Made by a program: the position numbers and the translations under genes. Shown here one piece after another: positions 1 through 9,700 of a DNA stretch of 64,000 nucleotides. The DNA is from Butyrivibrio sp. Su6 (GTDB lineage Bacteria > Bacillota > Clostridia > Lachnospirales > Lachnospiraceae): contig NZ_FNUR01000014.1 in the NCBI RefSeq assembly GCF_900108105.1, forward strand, positions 1 to 64,000, read 5' to 3'. The notes beneath the pieces were generated by a model. That model was not told the DNA's origin. It ran no database searches and saw nothing but the letters and a program-made list of their open reading frames with translations. Position 1 is the first letter of the stretch. The number at the start of each line of letters is the position of its first letter.

Positions 1-40
1 TAGTTTCAAAAAACTTCTTTTTGATGTATGATGCTTTCAT
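1..40 (-). CDS. 5' end of an unidentified gene running out of the window
   Basis: Thirteen codons are visible on the minus strand, beginning MKASYIKKKFFET, and continue past base 1. An AAGGAGGC ribosome site lies a few bases upstream of the ATG (bases 38-40), which is the main reason to call it a gene. The lysine-rich start is compatible with a signal peptide or a small basic protein, but nothing identifies it. A strong hairpin at 88-124 lies in its leader. Confidence 0.45.
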   Translation of the reverse strand, partial: MKASYIKKKFFET

Positions 41-87
41 GAGTGCCTCCTTAAATCAATGTGTGGTCGGATACCTTTGATTTAAGG

Positions 88-124
88 GGCCGCCTTTGCT
101 AAAGCTTCTTTAGCAAAGGCGGCC
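88..124. repeat. 17-bp perfect inverted repeat with 3-nt loop
   Basis: Bases 88-104 pair perfectly with 108-124 around a CTT loop. The stem is GC-rich at its base (GGCCGCC). A short T run follows on the plus strand (about 128-132), so it could terminate transcription. It also sits 50 bp upstream of the minus-strand gene at 40 and could act as a leader hairpin for it. Confidence 0.6.
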
Positions 125-172
125 GCACTTTTTGAGGCCTGTGTCAAGCCCTAATTTAAAAATTTTCAAATA

Positions 173-210
173 AAAAAGTGATTCTTACGTTCTTTGTAGA
201 ATCACTTTTT
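173..210. terminator. Bidirectional intrinsic terminator
   Basis: A 13-bp stem (173-185 with 198-210) has A5 on one side and T5 on the other, so a U-tract follows the hairpin in either direction. It lies downstream of the minus-strand TIGR01440 gene and probably ends that transcript. Confidence 0.75.
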
Positions 211-270
211 CTTTTGCAATAATGTTTTTGATATGAAAGTATATATGAATTTCCTTAACTAAATGACATT

Positions 271-289
271 GGAACCGTCCCTGTGTCTT
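271..289. repeat. Short repeat GGAACCGTCCCTGTGTCTT
   Basis: A near copy (AAACCGTCCCCGTGTCTT) occurs at about 54773-54790, over 54 kb away, in both cases preceded by a GTCATTA- or GACATTG-like stretch and placed in non-coding DNA. This type of GACGGTT-containing motif is, to my recollection, dispersed in many Firmicutes genomes. The function is unknown. Confidence 0.4.
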
Positions 290-306
290 CCCCGCTGTCG
301 TCCAAA

Positions 307-870
307 TCACATAAGGTTCTCATCATAGATAGCACGCTGGCCGCCGACATATTTAGGGCGGTGGCGTGCACATATGATAGGAGCCTCACCTATTTTTCTA
401 AGGGATATGCGCATTGGTACTACTACGCTGTGCATATGCATTCCTATCATGGTTCCACCGATATCGATTCCGGCATCGGCTTTTCCACATATTGATTCCA
501 CAAGAACAGGATCCTCAAATCTCTGGTAGCTGACTGTTGCCATGGCTCCGCCGGCGTGATTTGGCTGAGGGATAGCATTGACCTGTTCAAATCCGTATTT
601 TTCCATGGCGGCTCTTTCCATTACAAGAGCCCTGTTTAAGTGCTCGCAGCACTGCACAGCTGCAAATATGCCATTTTCTTTTAAAACAGGCATAATGCCA
701 TCGTACACTGCATTTGCTGAGTCAAGGTTAGTGGCTGTTCCTATCTGGTCACCAAGAATCTCACTTGAGGAACATCCTATCACAAAGATATCGCCTGCTT
801 TAAGGCGTGCTTTTTCAAGTATCTCGGTTACGGCCTGACGGCTCTGTGCAGTAATATCTTCAAAATTCAT
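307..870 (-). CDS. TIGR01440/UPF0340 (DUF436, YwlG-like) family protein
   Basis: The protein is about 187 residues, the usual length for this conserved Firmicutes family of unknown function. Recognisable family features are the early FVIGCSSSEILG block, a QCCEHLNRALV block with paired cysteines, and a PNHAGGAMAT block. The GMHMH segment near residue 145 could bind metal, but this is inference. I prefer the ATG at 868-870 (MNFEDI) because a CAGGGG ribosome site precedes it; an in-frame ATG six codons upstream has none. It is monocistronic and followed by the terminator at 173-210. Confidence 0.8.
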   Translation of the reverse strand: MNFEDITAQSRQAVTEILEKARLKAGDIFVIGCSSSEILGDQIGTATNLDSANAVYDGIMPVLKENGIFAAVQCCEHLNRALVMERAAMEKYGFEQVNAIPQPNHAGGAMATVSYQRFEDPVLVESICGKADAGIDIGGTMIGMHMHSVVVPMRISLRKIGEAPIICARHRPKYVGGQRAIYDENLM

Positions 871-988
871 GTTTTTTACCCCTGTCATGCTTATATTTGA
901 TTCTAATAATTTTCACACAATCTTATGCGAATTGCAATTATAACTAAATGATAAAAAAAATCTGAAATAACGTCATATATACACTTTG

Positions 989-1017
989 TTTACATTAGCT
1001 GTGTTACAATTTATATA
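989..1017 (+). promoter_or_regulatory. Predicted sigma-A promoter for the EAL-addBA-hflX unit
   Basis: TTTACA (989-994) and TATATA (1012-1017) are separated by 17 bp. The predicted start of transcription at about 1024 excludes the longer TTG-initiated reading frame and supports the ATG at 1067 as the start of the first gene. Confidence 0.6.
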
Positions 1018-1066
1018 TATGCCAATAAGGATTATTGGCTCTTTTTGGTATGATGCGGGGTGCTTT

Positions 1067-3199
1067 ATGAGTTCATTTGAACAGGGAAAGTTAGATGAAT
1101 ATGGCCATATGGATAATCTGACAGGGCTCCATAATCTTACGGGTGTATTGGATCACCTTCAAGGAAATGGAGAGTATTCTGCATCAGATATTACTGTGGT
1201 TATTTATCTGAATATAATGAATTTCAAAGCTTTTAACCAAAGATATGGATTTATCGGCGGCAATGATCTCCTTAAGGGATTAGCTTTAGAAATTCAGAGT
1301 ATTTTTAATGAATCACTTATTGCACGAACAGGCGATCAGTTTATTATCCTCTCCAAAAAGATCCAGGAAGATGAAATAATAGAAAAGCTGGACCTTTTAA
1401 GAAATGAGATGCGCAGGTATGAGAAAAGCCTTAATATGCGCCTTAAAGCCGGTATTTACAAGGTGGAAGGCAATGAGGAATATCCTGTTTTGCTGATTGA
1501 CAGAGCAAAAATTGCCTGTGATGACATAATAAGAGTTTATGATAAAGACAACAATTTTTATTCTGATGAGCTAAATAAAAGGAATGAGCTCAGGCAGTAT
1601 GTAATAGATAATTTTGAGAGTGCATTTAAAAAGAGATATTTTACAGTTTATTATCAAAAAGAAGTCAGGGCACTTACCGGAAAGGTCTGCGGATATGAAG
1701 CTCTTGCAAGGTGGATGGACCCGATTCATGGTATGATATCGCCTGCGATTTTTGTAGAGGTACTAGAGAGCGTACATTTAATTAATAAGCTGGACATATA
1801 CATTATAGACATGGTATGCGCTGATTTAAGGGATGATATTAATAGCGGATATTGTGTTGAACCTGTTTCTGTGAATTTGTCACGACTTGATTTTGAACTG
1901 TGCGACATAATGGCAGAAATTGATAAGTGCAGAGAAAAGTATGGGATTCCCAAAAAGCTTCTGAACATAGAAGTTACGGAAAGTGCAATAGCCAGCGGTT
2001 CAACTTTTCTTGGAGGGGAAATAAAGAAATTCAGAGATGCCGGATATCAGGTTTGGATGGATGATTTTGGGGCAGGATATTCATCATTCGGCAACCTTAA
2101 ATCCTATGATTTTGATATGCTCAAAATAGACATGAGCTTTATAAGGGAATTTGAGACAAATAAAAAATCAAGAGTTATTCTTGCGACGATTGTAAACATG
2201 GCAAAAGAGCTTGGGATTCACACCCTTGCCGAAGGTGTGGAGACTCAGGAACAGTATGAGTTCTTAAGGCGAATAGGTTGTGAAAAGATTCAGGGATATT
2301 TTTTTGGAAAACCTAAACCTGCGACAGATATTGACAGGCCAAAGGAGAATACTTTGGAGATCTGTGAAGATGTTGATTATCATGAGTACTATGACGATAT
2401 AGGCGGAATAAATTTCCTTGGGAGTACACCACTTCGTCCCAAAACTATGCAGGTTTTTAATAACCTTCCTATTGGATTATATGAAATTATTGATGAAAAG
2501 CCGATTATTATTTATGCCAACGATGCTTATAGGAATTTTTTGAGCAGCCTTGGCATATCAAGTGTGAATGAGGCAAATAAAAGGAATCAGAGTGTTGATC
2601 TCACCGAGACAAAAAGACTTTTGGAAATATCAAAAAAGGCCGAGATATCAAGTGATAAGAGAGCTGAAATGGACATTGTTGTTAACGGGAGCGTGATTAA
2701 TACTAAAATCAGGTTCATTTCGAGGCATGGATGTAAGGCTGCTTTTGCAATAGTCTCAAGAAATATCACAATGCACGGCGAAGCCAAGAAATCTGACAAT
2801 ATTCAGGTTGCGATGGCACATGTATTTAGTCAGTACTTTAGAGTGGATCTTTATGATGAAGATGGAACAGTTGAGAATATATTCCTGAATTCAGATCAGC
2901 TTGCAGTTGCAGATATAGAGTCAGATGCTGTAAAAGCAGTTCAGATGTATTCAAATATGTATCTGTATGAACAGGATAGAGAGAGATTTAGAAAGTTTTA
3001 TGACATAACAACTGTTCTTGAAAGAGTAAAGAAGGTTGCCAGAGACTATCTTGTGGATTATTACCATTCTGCAATTCCCGGTGATAATGGAAGAATGCAG
3101 ATGTACATGATACTTCCTTTCTACTATAATGATAGGTGGAAGTATATATCCTGTTGCAGATATGCTGATGATGTCAGCGATGACAGGATATATAACTAA
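1067..3199 (+). CDS. GGDEF-like/EAL/PAS protein, probable c-di-GMP phosphodiesterase
   Basis: This soluble protein of about 710 residues probably degrades cyclic di-GMP. Residues 15-170 form a GGDEF-like domain (DNLTGLHNL start) whose signature is degraded to RTGDQF, so it is unlikely to make c-di-GMP. Residues about 185-440 form a complete EAL domain: GYEALARW, VNLSRLDFE, IEVTESAI, MDDFGAGYSS and LAEGVETQEQ are all present. Residues about 455-560 resemble a PAS domain (NLPIGLYEI, IIIYANDAY). No membrane segment is visible. The start is the ATG at 1067, behind GCGGGG and downstream of the predicted promoter. addB starts 25 bp after its stop, suggesting cotranscription. Confidence 0.85.
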   Translation: MSSFEQGKLDEYGHMDNLTGLHNLTGVLDHLQGNGEYSASDITVVIYLNIMNFKAFNQRYGFIGGNDLLKGLALEIQSIFNESLIARTGDQFIILSKKIQEDEIIEKLDLLRNEMRRYEKSLNMRLKAGIYKVEGNEEYPVLLIDRAKIACDDIIRVYDKDNNFYSDELNKRNELRQYVIDNFESAFKKRYFTVYYQKEVRALTGKVCGYEALARWMDPIHGMISPAIFVEVLESVHLINKLDIYIIDMVCADLRDDINSGYCVEPVSVNLSRLDFELCDIMAEIDKCREKYGIPKKLLNIEVTESAIASGSTFLGGEIKKFRDAGYQVWMDDFGAGYSSFGNLKSYDFDMLKIDMSFIREFETNKKSRVILATIVNMAKELGIHTLAEGVETQEQYEFLRRIGCEKIQGYFFGKPKPATDIDRPKENTLEICEDVDYHEYYDDIGGINFLGSTPLRPKTMQVFNNLPIGLYEIIDEKPIIIYANDAYRNFLSSLGISSVNEANKRNQSVDLTETKRLLEISKKAEISSDKRAEMDIVVNGSVINTKIRFISRHGCKAAFAIVSRNITMHGEAKKSDNIQVAMAHVFSQYFRVDLYDEDGTVENIFLNSDQLAVADIESDAVKAVQMYSNMYLYEQDRERFRKFYDITTVLERVKKVARDYLVDYYHSAIPGDNGRMQMYMILPFYYNDRWKYISCCRYADDVSDDRIYN

Positions 3200-3224
3200 A
3201 TACACCAATCGAAAGTGGATAGGT

Positions 3225-6200
3225 ATGCTTAGATTTTGTTTTGGGGCATCCGGTTCGGGGAAAAGTACCGGATTATATAACGAGGTAATAAAAAGAAGTA
3301 TCGAGGAACCGGGGAAATCTTTTTATATAATAGTTCCTGATCAGTTTACGATGCAGACCCAGAAGGATGTAGTAAAAATGCATCCTTCTCACGCTATAAT
3401 GAATATAGATGTACTGAGCTTTGGAAGGCTTTCGCACAGGATATTTGAAGAACTTTCCATAAGCTCTTTTTCTGTGCTTGATGATCTGGGAAAAAGCCTT
3501 GTTCTAAGGCGCGTTGCAGATATTCTTGGTACGAAGCTCCCAATTATAGGAAAAAACATGCATAAGCCCGGCTATATTGATGAGGTAAAATCAACTATCT
3601 CTGAGTTTATGCAATATGGCATTTCAGATGAAGCGCTTTCTCTGCTTGAGGAAAAGAGCTCCTCTAAAGGTGCGCTTAATTCCAAGATCAAGGATTTGAG
3701 GCTTCTTTACAGTGAATTTTTAAAATACATTGAGGGTAAGTATATCACTACTGAGGAGACTTTGGACGTTTTGTGCAGAGAGATTCCGAACTCTAAACTT
3801 ATGAAGGACAGCGTTATAGTCTTTGATGGTTTTACCGGATTTACTCCTATACAGTACAGAGTTATAAAGGCGCTTATGGATGTGGCAAGCGAAGTAGTGG
3901 TATCTCTTACTATCAGCCCACTTAGTGATCCCTATGAAGGTACTTTTGAAGAGCAGGATCTTTTTATGCTTACAAAAAAGACTGTTCTTGATCTTGAAAA
4001 GCTCGAGTATCCCGGAAATATGAGCTTTGACGCATGGAGAAATGTAAGAAATCAGGAAATGTCGAAAAATGAGCAGGGGGACATTTTCATAAAAAAAAGT
4101 CCTGTTAAGAGGCTTGAGAATAATGAACCACTGGCATTTTTGGAACAGAATCTCTTTAGATTTAACAAGCTCAAATATGAAAAAGAGCAGGATGCCATAT
4201 CAATTTATCAGGCAAGTACGCCTTTCGAGGAAGTCAGGCAGACCCTGATAAAGATATCGGACCTTATAAGAGAAAATGGCTATGCTTACAGGGATATTGC
4301 TCTTGTGTGCGGAGGCCTTGATAATTACAGCGATATCCTTGAGGATGAAGCGAAAAAGTTTAATATTCCAATTTACATCGATAAGAATAGCAGTTTGCTT
4401 TTGAATCCTTTTATTGAGTATATAACCAGTGCTATAAACATAGTTATTTCAGGGTATAAGTATGAGGATGTATTCCACTACATGCGAAGTGGAATGACTT
4501 CTTTTTCTGCTGAAGATACGGATCTTTTGGAAAATTATGTAAGAGCACTTGGAATCAAAGGAAGAAAGCAATGGGAGGACAGATTCCTTAGGCATATGCC
4601 CAGGAAATTCAAATCTTCCTCCAAGGACAAAGACTCGGAAAAAGAGCTTCTCTTACTTGAAAAGCTAGAAGGAATGCGTGAGCAGATAAGTCTTTGCCTT
4701 AAGCCTTTGTTTGAGAACAAAAAGGGAAAAGTATCAGATATAACAGGGGCCCTTGTCAAAGTAATAGAAACTGAGAATTGTAAAGAAAAGCTTGATGGCT
4801 ACAAGGAAAAGTTCAGGGCTCTTGGAAATGAGAAGAAAGCAAGGGAATATGAGCAGATCTATGACAAGATATTAAATCTTCTAAAGCAGATCGATGAGCT
4901 TCTTGGCGATGATGAAATTGATATCTCTGAGTACAGGGACATTTTAAGTGCGGGCTTTTCAGAAATTGAAGTTGGCACGATTCCTCAGGATGTCGACAGA
5001 ATAATTGTGGGAGATATAGAAAGAACAAGGCTTAGAGAGGTTAGGGTTCTCTTTTTGCTTGGAGTTAATGACGGGTATATTCCGTCAGGAGCAGGTACAG
5101 GAGGAATTCTTTCTGATATTGACAGGCAATACCTGCTTGAACTTGACACAGGCGTAGAACTTGCGCCAACTCCAAGGCAGCAGATGTATATACAGAGACT
5201 ATACCTGTATATGAACCTTACTAAGCCGACGGACAGGCTGTTTTTGTCATATGCAGAGCTGGGAGCGGATGGCAAATCTCTAAGACCTGCCTATCTGGTG
5301 CCAAAACTCATTCAGATGTTCCCGGGGATAACTGTGGAAAAACCGGAGGAGGGAACTTTTGAGGGGCAACTTGTAACCCCAGATGACAGTATGGACAAGA
5401 TTTCTGAGATGCTGAGAAAATATGCACTTGGAATTCTTGAAGGCAGAGAAAAGTCAGACTTTATAACGCTCTATAGGACTCTATCAAAGATAGACATGGA
5501 AAACAGCAGGATTCTTAACAGGATCACAGAAGCTGCATTTAAACATTATGAGGATAAACCATTATCCAGGATGATTGCCTTGTCTTTATATGGAGCCAAT
5601 CTGGAGAACTCCGTAAGCCGTCTCGAACAGTTTGCAAGCTGTTGTTATGCCCATTTCCTCAAGTATGGTCTGAGGCTTGAAGAGAGAAAAGAGTACGAGT
5701 TTAATGCGGCAGATCTTGGAAATGTTTTCCACGAAGTTTTGGAAAAATACACCCATGAGGTCATGAGTGGGCAAAAGAAATGGACAGAGTTCACAAAAGA
5801 AGAGTCAGATGAATTGTTAAATCGTATTTTAACTGAATGTATCACCGGTTATGGCGAAACAATACTTATGAGCAGTGCCCGTAATCAGTACATGACTGAG
5901 CGTATAAAGAGAATCCTTACAAGAACTGTGGACACTCTAAAGTATCAGATCTCTAAAGGGCACTTTGAGCCTGCATATGTGGAGATGGATTTTAGAGATG
6001 CGGGTAATATCGATGAGATAAATATAACCCTGTCTGAAGATGAAAAAAATAATATCCTCACCAGCATGAAATTACATGGACGCATTGACCGAATCGATCT
6101 ATGCGAAGACTCTGACCATGTGTACGTGAAGGTTATAGATTTTAAATCAAGTGGACATAAATTTAATGTGGCAGCGCTTTATTATGGACTGCAATTGCAG

Positions 6201-6740
6201 CTTGTAATGTATATGAACGTTGCAACCGCAGCAGTTAAGAAAAAACACGGTGGAAAAGATACAGTTCCGGCAGCGGTGTTGTACTATCACGTTGATGATC
6301 CTCTGGCAGATGGAAAAGCAGATTTGCAACCGGATGATATCAATGAGGCTATAAAGGATAAACTGCGAACGACTGGTTTGGTCAATGAAAATATGGATGT
6401 CATAAACCTTTTAGATGAAGGGCTAAATGGCAAGTCCGATGTTATTCCTGTGGAGCTGAAAAAGGATGGAACAGTCTCAGCCAGATCAACAACTGTTACC
6501 CTGGATGATTATGAAGCTATCTCAAAATTCGTGGATTCAAAGATAAAAGACTTTGGAAACAGGATTCTTCAGGGAGAAATAAAGGTTAATCCTTATGAAA
6601 TGGGTGACAGAAGCTCTTGTACATACTGTTCCTACAGATCTATCTGCGGTTATGACGAGAAAATATCGGGTTATTCCATGAGAGAACTGGACATCAAGAG
6701 TGACGAAGCTATGGAACTTATACGAAATCAGAATAATTAA
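3225..6740 (+). CDS. addB: ATP-dependent nuclease subunit B (AddB/RexB)
   Basis: AddB pairs with AddA to resect double-strand breaks and load RecA in Firmicutes. The protein is about 1171 residues, a normal length. A Walker A motif (GASGSGKST) lies at the extreme N-terminus. The iron-sulfur cysteines are present: one in FASCCYAHFLKYGL near residue 805 and three in SCTYCSYRSICGY near 1131-1141. The nuclease core VIDFKSS lies near residue 972. A longer frame overlaps the preceding gene, but family alignment (MLRFCFGASGSGKS) points to the ATG at 3225. The ribosome site is weak, which fits translation coupled to the upstream EAL gene. addA follows after 37 bp. Confidence 0.93.
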   Translation: MLRFCFGASGSGKSTGLYNEVIKRSIEEPGKSFYIIVPDQFTMQTQKDVVKMHPSHAIMNIDVLSFGRLSHRIFEELSISSFSVLDDLGKSLVLRRVADILGTKLPIIGKNMHKPGYIDEVKSTISEFMQYGISDEALSLLEEKSSSKGALNSKIKDLRLLYSEFLKYIEGKYITTEETLDVLCREIPNSKLMKDSVIVFDGFTGFTPIQYRVIKALMDVASEVVVSLTISPLSDPYEGTFEEQDLFMLTKKTVLDLEKLEYPGNMSFDAWRNVRNQEMSKNEQGDIFIKKSPVKRLENNEPLAFLEQNLFRFNKLKYEKEQDAISIYQASTPFEEVRQTLIKISDLIRENGYAYRDIALVCGGLDNYSDILEDEAKKFNIPIYIDKNSSLLLNPFIEYITSAINIVISGYKYEDVFHYMRSGMTSFSAEDTDLLENYVRALGIKGRKQWEDRFLRHMPRKFKSSSKDKDSEKELLLLEKLEGMREQISLCLKPLFENKKGKVSDITGALVKVIETENCKEKLDGYKEKFRALGNEKKAREYEQIYDKILNLLKQIDELLGDDEIDISEYRDILSAGFSEIEVGTIPQDVDRIIVGDIERTRLREVRVLFLLGVNDGYIPSGAGTGGILSDIDRQYLLELDTGVELAPTPRQQMYIQRLYLYMNLTKPTDRLFLSYAELGADGKSLRPAYLVPKLIQMFPGITVEKPEEGTFEGQLVTPDDSMDKISEMLRKYALGILEGREKSDFITLYRTLSKIDMENSRILNRITEAAFKHYEDKPLSRMIALSLYGANLENSVSRLEQFASCCYAHFLKYGLRLEERKEYEFNAADLGNVFHEVLEKYTHEVMSGQKKWTEFTKEESDELLNRILTECITGYGETILMSSARNQYMTERIKRILTRTVDTLKYQISKGHFEPAYVEMDFRDAGNIDEINITLSEDEKNNILTSMKLHGRIDRIDLCEDSDHVYVKVIDFKSSGHKFNVAALYYGLQLQLVMYMNVATAAVKKKHGGKDTVPAAVLYYHVDDPLADGKADLQPDDINEAIKDKLRTTGLVNENMDVINLLDEGLNGKSDVIPVELKKDGTVSARSTTVTLDDYEAISKFVDSKIKDFGNRILQGEIKVNPYEMGDRSSCTYCSYRSICGYDEKISGYSMRELDIKSDEAMELIRNQNN

Positions 6741-6777
6741 TTGTGGACTTAATATTTGAAATTAGAAGGTTGGATAA

Positions 6778-9700
6778 ATGGGAGTCACATTTACAGAAGA
6801 ACAGCAGGCGGTAATAGACGCAAGAAAATCTAATATATTGGTTTCAGCGGCAGCAGGTTCAGGAAAAACAGCTGTGCTGGTAGAGAGAATCATACAGATG
6901 ATCAGCAGCGATGTTGATATTGATCATCTCCTTGTTGTGACCTTTACAAAGGCCGCTGCTTCTCAAATGAAAGAAAAAATAACACTGGCTATCCAAAAGA
7001 AACTTGAAGAAGAGCCGGATAACAAGCATCTCCAAAAGCAGGAGACGCTTATTCATAATGCCCAGATAACAACTATAGACTCTTTTTGCCAGTACGTTAT
7101 CAGAAACAATTTCAATCATATTGGACTTGATCCATCTTTCAGGGTAGGGGATGAGGGAGAACTAAAACTCCTCATGGAAGATGTAATGCAGGATCTTCTG
7201 GAGGAGGAATATGCCCTTGCTAAAGAGGGGCAGAATGAAGATTTTGTTTACTGCATGAATTATTTCGGTACAGGAAGCAGTGACAAAAAAGTTGAGGAAT
7301 ATATATATCAGCTCTACAGATTTTCTGAGAGTATGCCCTGGCCAATGGACTGGCTTGATGAGAGGGCAGGAGATTATCTGGTTGAAGGTGAAAACTTTGA
7401 TGAGCTTTCGTGGGTTAAAGACTGTATCGCATACATCAAAAGTTCATTGCAGGAATCTGTGGATAAAATGTCAGCAGCTATAAGAATCTGTGAAGAACCT
7501 GATGGCCCGTATATGTATGGTGATCTTTTGGAACAGGAAAAAGACAGTATTTATGCGGCTTTGGGATATAATACCTACAATGAGCTGTTTGACAGGGTCC
7601 GCGGGATTTCTTTTGGGAGACTCCCAGGAAAAAAGGACGATTCCGTATCCCCCGATAAAAAAGACTATGTTCAGAAGGTAAGAAACGGTGTTAAAGACGA
7701 GATAAAGAAGCTGACAGAGAATTATCTGGCTCTTACAGCAGATGTAATAGCCGGGCAGATGAAGCTCTGCGACAGAGCAGTCAGAGAGCTTTGCAGGCTG
7801 ACGAAAGAATTTAAAAAGCGCTTTGATGACAAAAAGAGAGAAAAGCAGATGATCGACTTTTCTGATATGGAGCATTTTGCTCTGCAGATTTTGGTAGATC
7901 ATCCTGGGGATACACCTTCTGCTGTGGCGCTTGAATACAGAGACTACTACAGGGAAGTACTGATTGATGAGTACCAGGATTCCAACAATGTTCAGGAGAT
8001 GATGCTAAAAGCAATTTCCGGAGATGATGTTACAAAGTCCGAGAGGTTCATGGTTGGTGATGTAAAGCAGAGTATCTACAAATTCAGACTTGCAAGACCT
8101 GAGATATTTATGGAAAAACTCGGAACATATTCCAAGGATGCGTCATCCAAAGACCGAAGAATAGACCTTCACAAGAACTTTAGAAGCAGAAAAGAGGTTC
8201 TTGAGATAACGAACTATATCTTCAAAAAGATAATGGGTAAAGACCTTGGCGGGGTAGAATATGACAAAGATGCTGAGCTTGTGACCGGTGCAGAGTATGA
8301 AAGTCCTGCATTTGATATGTCGCCGGAACTCATTATGATAGATGGGGCACCTACAGGAGATGTCTCCAATCCTGAAGTGGATATAGACTCATATGATACA
8401 AAAGAGAAAGAGGCTCTTGCGATCTCTATCCGCATAAAAGAGCTTATGAAAGAAGATCCAAAGCTTAGGTTTAAGGACATTGTAATTCTTTTAAGAAGTA
8501 ATGCCGGCTGGGATGATGCGTTTAAGAGTGTTCTCGAGGCACAGGGAATCCCTGCTTATATTGAATCGAAGAGCGGTTATTTTGAGACCAGTGAGATCAG
8601 CACAATGCTGAATTTACTGACCATAATTGATAACCCCCTTCAGGACATTCCGCTTGTAGGTGTGATGCATTCACCTATTGGGGGCTTTACTGACGAGGAA
8701 CTGTCGGAATATAGAATAGCGATTGGTCTTGATGACTCTTTTTATCAGGGGCTGATTGAACTTGTGGATAATGATAGGGAAAAATATCCAAAGCTGGCTG
8801 AATTTACGGACTTTTTGCAGGAACTCAGGGAAATGTCCGTTTACACGCCTGTTCATGAGCTTCTTCAGTATATCATCAGAAAGACAGGCTATGATAAGTA
8901 TATATCAGCTCTTCCTTCCGGAAGTCAGAGAAAAGCAAACCTGGATCAGCTTCTTTCCAGAGCACTTAGCTTTGAAAAATCAAGTTTTAAGGGTCTTTTC
9001 CATTTTATCAGATATATTGAGCATCTAAAGATTGCAATGGTGGATTATGGAGAGGCTGGAATAATTGATGAAAATGCAGATGTAGTCAGGATCATGACTA
9101 TCCATAAGAGTAAGGGACTGGAATTTCCTGTTGTCTTTGTTGCAGGGCTTTCCAAAAAGTTTAACAGGATGGATACTAAGGGTGACTTGATTGCTGATAT
9201 TGATCTAGGAATAGGTGTAAAGTGCATAGATACTGAGCTTAGAGTGCGATATGACACATTAAAACGCCTGATCATTGCAGATAAAATGGAAAAAGACAGC
9301 CTTGGTGAAGAGCTTAGAGTACTGTATGTTGCACTTACACGAGCAAAGGAGAAGCTTATCATGACGGCTTCCTGCAAGAGTCTGAATGATAAGCTGGAGG
9401 GCGTTATAAGGAATATTCCGGTAATAGCAGGAAATGATCTTTTACCATATTCCATGAGAACCTCTGCGGACAGTTATCTTGATATTATCCTGCCATCTGT
9501 CATAAGACATCCAAGTGTAGGAAAACTACTTGATAAGCTGGGGATTGCCAAAGAGAATTACCTGCCCTTTGTGGATAAAGATGCCGGAAATATAGCCTTC
9601 GAGTTTAAGAGTATGAATGATACTGAACTATCAGATGCCCTTGGAAATGAAAATGTAAAAGGTGCAATGAGGCTTGAGAACTTAAAGGGGGATATTGATG

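Noticed and set aside
3129-3224. Longer N-terminus for AddB
   Set aside because: It overlaps the EAL gene and adds residues before the conserved N-terminal Walker A that homologues lack.
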